Assembly (NCBI RefSeq): GCF_030651745.1
Contig: NZ_JAUSCC010000073.1
Location: 12,130 to 76,129, forward strand
Length of the DNA: 64,000 nucleotides
Direction: 5' to 3'
DNA from: Methylophaga sp.
GTDB lineage: Bacteria > Pseudomonadota > Gammaproteobacteria > Nitrosococcales > Methylophagaceae
Shown: piece after piece, positions 61,981 through 64,000 of the stretch
How positions within the stretch are numbered: position 1 is the stretch's first letter
How the letters are laid out: each line of letters starts with the position of its first letter
Made by a program: the position numbers and the translations under genes
The notes under the pieces: model-generated
Seen by the model: the letters and a program-made list of their open reading frames with translations, nothing else
Database searches by the model: none
What the model was told of the DNA's origin: nothing

Positions 61981-62643
61981 TCAAAAGCGCACGTTGTTAC
62001 CATGCAACCAATCATCCAATGCGTACAAGTCATTAACGATATGCAATGGTTTGCAGGCTTCAAGCCGGTCCAAAGCATGCGCGCCATGAGTGATGGCAAC
62101 ACTTTTTGCTTTGGCATTATGAGCCATCAGTAAATCAAATTCGGTGTCACCAATCATAACCGTATCCTCGGCTTTAACGCCGCAGAAGTCGATTAATTGT
62201 TCCAGCATTTGCGGGTGAGGCTTGGAATGACATTCATCCGCACAACGTGTTGCTGTAAATAAATCAGCCAAACCGGTTTCCGCCAGCACTTTATCCAGGC
62301 CGCGCCGACCTTTACCCGTTGCCACGCCGAGGAAAATATTCTGATTTGCCAGTTTTTGCAATAACTCAACGGCATTATCAAACATCGGTGATTCATGTGG
62401 ATGATCCAGCCAGATGTCGCGATAAGCCATTGCCAGTCGTTGGATATCTGCATCTGAACTATGCGGATACAACGTACGAACGGCTTCAGATAACCCAAGG
62501 CCAATAATCTGGCTGATAGCTGTGTCGGTTAAGGGGGATAACTGCAGTTTGTGGATTGCTTCCCGCATACAGAATACGATATGACTGGTGGAATCCATCA
62601 GTGTGCCATCCCAATCAAAGACGATCAGTTGATAGTGACTCAT
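61981..62643 (-). CDS. HAD family phosphatase (Gph-like)
   Basis: This 220-residue hydrolase has motif I DWDGTLMDS (catalytic Asp pair), motif II ATGKGRRG (Thr) and motif III with DTVMIGDTEFDLLMAHNA. A helical cap lies between. It is close to phosphoglycolate phosphatases in pattern. The gene overlaps the rluC stop by ATGA, a familiar HAD-RluC pairing in Gammaproteobacteria. The exact substrate is not certain. Confidence 0.9.
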   Translation of the reverse strand: MSHYQLIVFDWDGTLMDSTSHIVFCMREAIHKLQLSPLTDTAISQIIGLGLSEAVRTLYPHSSDADIQRLAMAYRDIWLDHPHESPMFDNAVELLQKLANQNIFLGVATGKGRRGLDKVLAETGLADLFTATRCADECHSKPHPQMLEQLIDFCGVKAEDTVMIGDTEFDLLMAHNAKAKSVAITHGAHALDRLEACKPLHIVNDLYALDDWLHGNNVRF

Positions 62644-63599
62644 GACTGGGCTTCCAGTTGCTTTAAAACATCATTTAATGCGTCGGGTAATTCGGCATGA
62701 AAGGTCATTGGCTCATCAGTTATTGGATGCTTGATGGACAGCTGCCAGGCATGCAAAAACATGCGTTTCAAGCCGAACTGCTTAAGACGTTTATTAAATT
62801 CACGGTCACCGTATTTTTCATCGCCGGCAACCGGATGTGACTGACTGGCACTATGAACCCGGATCTGATGTGTTCTGCCGGTATAAAGTTTGGCAGCAAC
62901 CAGCTGGCATCCAGCAAAATCCTGTTTTACTTCAAACAGGGTTTTGGATTTTTTACCGTTCACATCCGGTACAACCATACGCTCGCCAGAGCTTAATGAA
63001 TTTTTTTGCAATGCCAGGTCAACGATATTTTCCGTTGATGGCCAACGGCCTTTGGTTAATGTCAGATAGCGCTTATCGGTTTCAGAGTTTTTCATCTGTT
63101 CCTGCAGATTCAGCAGTGCTTCGCGACTTTTTGCTATGACCAGACAACCTGAAGTATCGCGATCCAGACGGTGCACCAATTCTACAAACCGATTATCCGG
63201 GCGGATAATGCGCATAGCTTCGATAACACCTAATTGAATCTGACTACCAGCATGGACTGCCAAACCGGAAGGCTTGTTAATCACCAGCAATGCGTCATCT
63301 TCCATTAGAATAGATTGTTCAAGCGCATCGGTAAGTGAATCTGATAAATCAGTGATGATGACTTTTTCGCTGACGCGTAGCGGGGGAATTCGTACCTGAT
63401 CGCCGGCCTGCAGACGATAGGTTTGTTTGATACGACCTTTATTGACTCGCACTTCGCCTTTGCGCAACGCACGATAAATCCGGCTTTTGGGAACACCTTT
63501 TTCCAATGTAATCAAAAAATTATCAATACGCTGCCCAGCCTGATCGGCCCGAATATCGATAAATTGAACTGCTGGTGCTGCTTGTGAGGAATTGGCCAT
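62640..63599 (-). CDS. rluC: 23S rRNA pseudouridine synthase RluC
   Basis: This 319-residue enzyme makes pseudouridines in 23S rRNA (known sites 955, 2504 and 2580 in E. coli). An N-terminal S4 domain (KGVPKSRIYRALRKGEVRVN) binds RNA. The catalytic Asp is in HRLDRDTSGCLVIAKS. The signature ALLVINKPSGLAVHAGS and the C-terminal GRTHQIRVHSAS complete the RluA-family fold. It overlaps the HAD phosphatase gene. The divergent gene expected upstream in Gammaproteobacteria is rne. Confidence 0.95.
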   Translation of the reverse strand: MANSSQAAPAVQFIDIRADQAGQRIDNFLITLEKGVPKSRIYRALRKGEVRVNKGRIKQTYRLQAGDQVRIPPLRVSEKVIITDLSDSLTDALEQSILMEDDALLVINKPSGLAVHAGSQIQLGVIEAMRIIRPDNRFVELVHRLDRDTSGCLVIAKSREALLNLQEQMKNSETDKRYLTLTKGRWPSTENIVDLALQKNSLSSGERMVVPDVNGKKSKTLFEVKQDFAGCQLVAAKLYTGRTHQIRVHSASQSHPVAGDEKYGDREFNKRLKQFGLKRMFLHAWQLSIKHPITDEPMTFHAELPDALNDVLKQLEAQS

Positions 63600-64000
63600 A
63601 AATTTAATGTTAGGTTATTTCTTGCTGATGTGGTTGCAGACTGATATATTTCGCCGTTGGTCTGTAGGTAAAATGAGGTCAGTATACCGACTTTCTATAG
63701 ATCAGACTTAAAGCAAACGTCGCGCCCCCTAGGAATGGGGTTGATGCGGCGAGGACACGAAACGAATTTGAATACGCTGAACAGGGGTTCAGTGATGCAG
63801 GGCTCCCTAAAACGGAGCTTGTTTTTGAGAATAAATGGTTCCCACGTCTGGCTACAGCAAAACAAATAGCAAAAAATGTACGAGACAGGGCGACGAAGTA
63901 AATAATCAAACGTAATGTGACTAAAGAGAGTCGCAAACGTTATGTAGCGTTGCAGAACCCTATTGCAGCCACAATGTGATGACATTGTATTAATGACCAG
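63600..64000 (+). other. Non-coding region upstream of rluC; candidate rne leader
   Basis: This region lies upstream of rluC and shows no convincing coding frame on either strand. In many Gammaproteobacteria the divergent gene to rluC is rne (RNase E), with a long structured 5' leader that RNase E itself uses to autoregulate. The end of the window reaches no RNase E start (MKRMLIN-type), so identity cannot be tested. The sequence holds several short stem-like segments. I list it as non-coding only. Confidence 0.35.

Noticed and set aside
1..64000. tRNA, rRNA, CRISPR, prophage, restriction or toxin-antitoxin genes
   Set aside because: None could be recognised by eye. No repeat array or transposase was seen. 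A tRNA scan would be needed to exclude tRNA with certainty.

Overview
The window is a chromosomal segment of a gammaproteobacterium with moderate GC. Gene order points there: gmk-rpoZ-spoT-ridA-recG, ubiC-ubiA, a bioB-bioF-bioH-bioC-bioD cluster, rluC and adk. A methylotroph-like marine genus such as Methylophaga is my best guess, but that is an inference from overall gene content and not proven here. No rRNA, tRNA, CRISPR array, prophage or complete insertion sequence was seen. The window starts inside an exported-protein gene and ends in a non-coding stretch upstream of rluC.

Layout. 0-2 kb: a partial exported protein and two tandem secreted paralogues with VPLPA-type C-terminal sorting signals. 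They share an upstream motif and near-identical terminators. 2-6 kb: a ferric-iron ABC importer (fbpABC-like) with a candidate Fur box and an intercistronic hairpin. 6-14 kb: gmk, rpoZ, spoT, ridA, recG, ubiC, ubiA and a secreted nuclease. 14-18 kb, minus strand: a CBS protein, a PII-like protein, a duplicated DUF1538 membrane protein, a GGDEF protein and comF. 18-23 kb: the biotin cluster, coupled by overlapping stop/start codons from bioF onward; bioA is not in the window. 23-30 kb: a GST, an RND efflux pair, a PilZ protein and a PIN-PhoH ATPase. 30-37 kb: a mechanosensitive channel, a DUF2235 hydrolase, an ACR3/BASS-like carrier, a Vgb-like propeller, a membrane protein and a 23-residue membrane peptide. 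36-43 kb: ergothioneine genes egtB-egtD, PPK2, an Lrp-type regulator, leuA and a LEA-type lipoprotein. 43-49 kb: a chemoreceptor, an SDR, two ferritin-like proteins (one behind a sigma-54-type promoter), a Pro/Gln-rich secreted protein and a decayed CYP152-type P450. 49-58 kb: nfeD-slipin, metH, slyX and tmcA. 58-64 kb, minus strand: a Rieske protein, a ketohexokinase-like kinase, adk, an HDOD protein, an unlisted 53-codon gene, a signal peptide peptidase, a HAD phosphatase and rluC.

Two roughly 266-bp palindromic MITE-like elements lie in inverted orientation 13 kb apart. One supplies the stop codon of egtD; the other lies between a candidate promoter and metH. The least-described candidates for a functional system are the DUF1538/PII/CBS cluster and the twin VPLPA-signal proteins with their shared control region. 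Everything was read by eye; no database search was possible.
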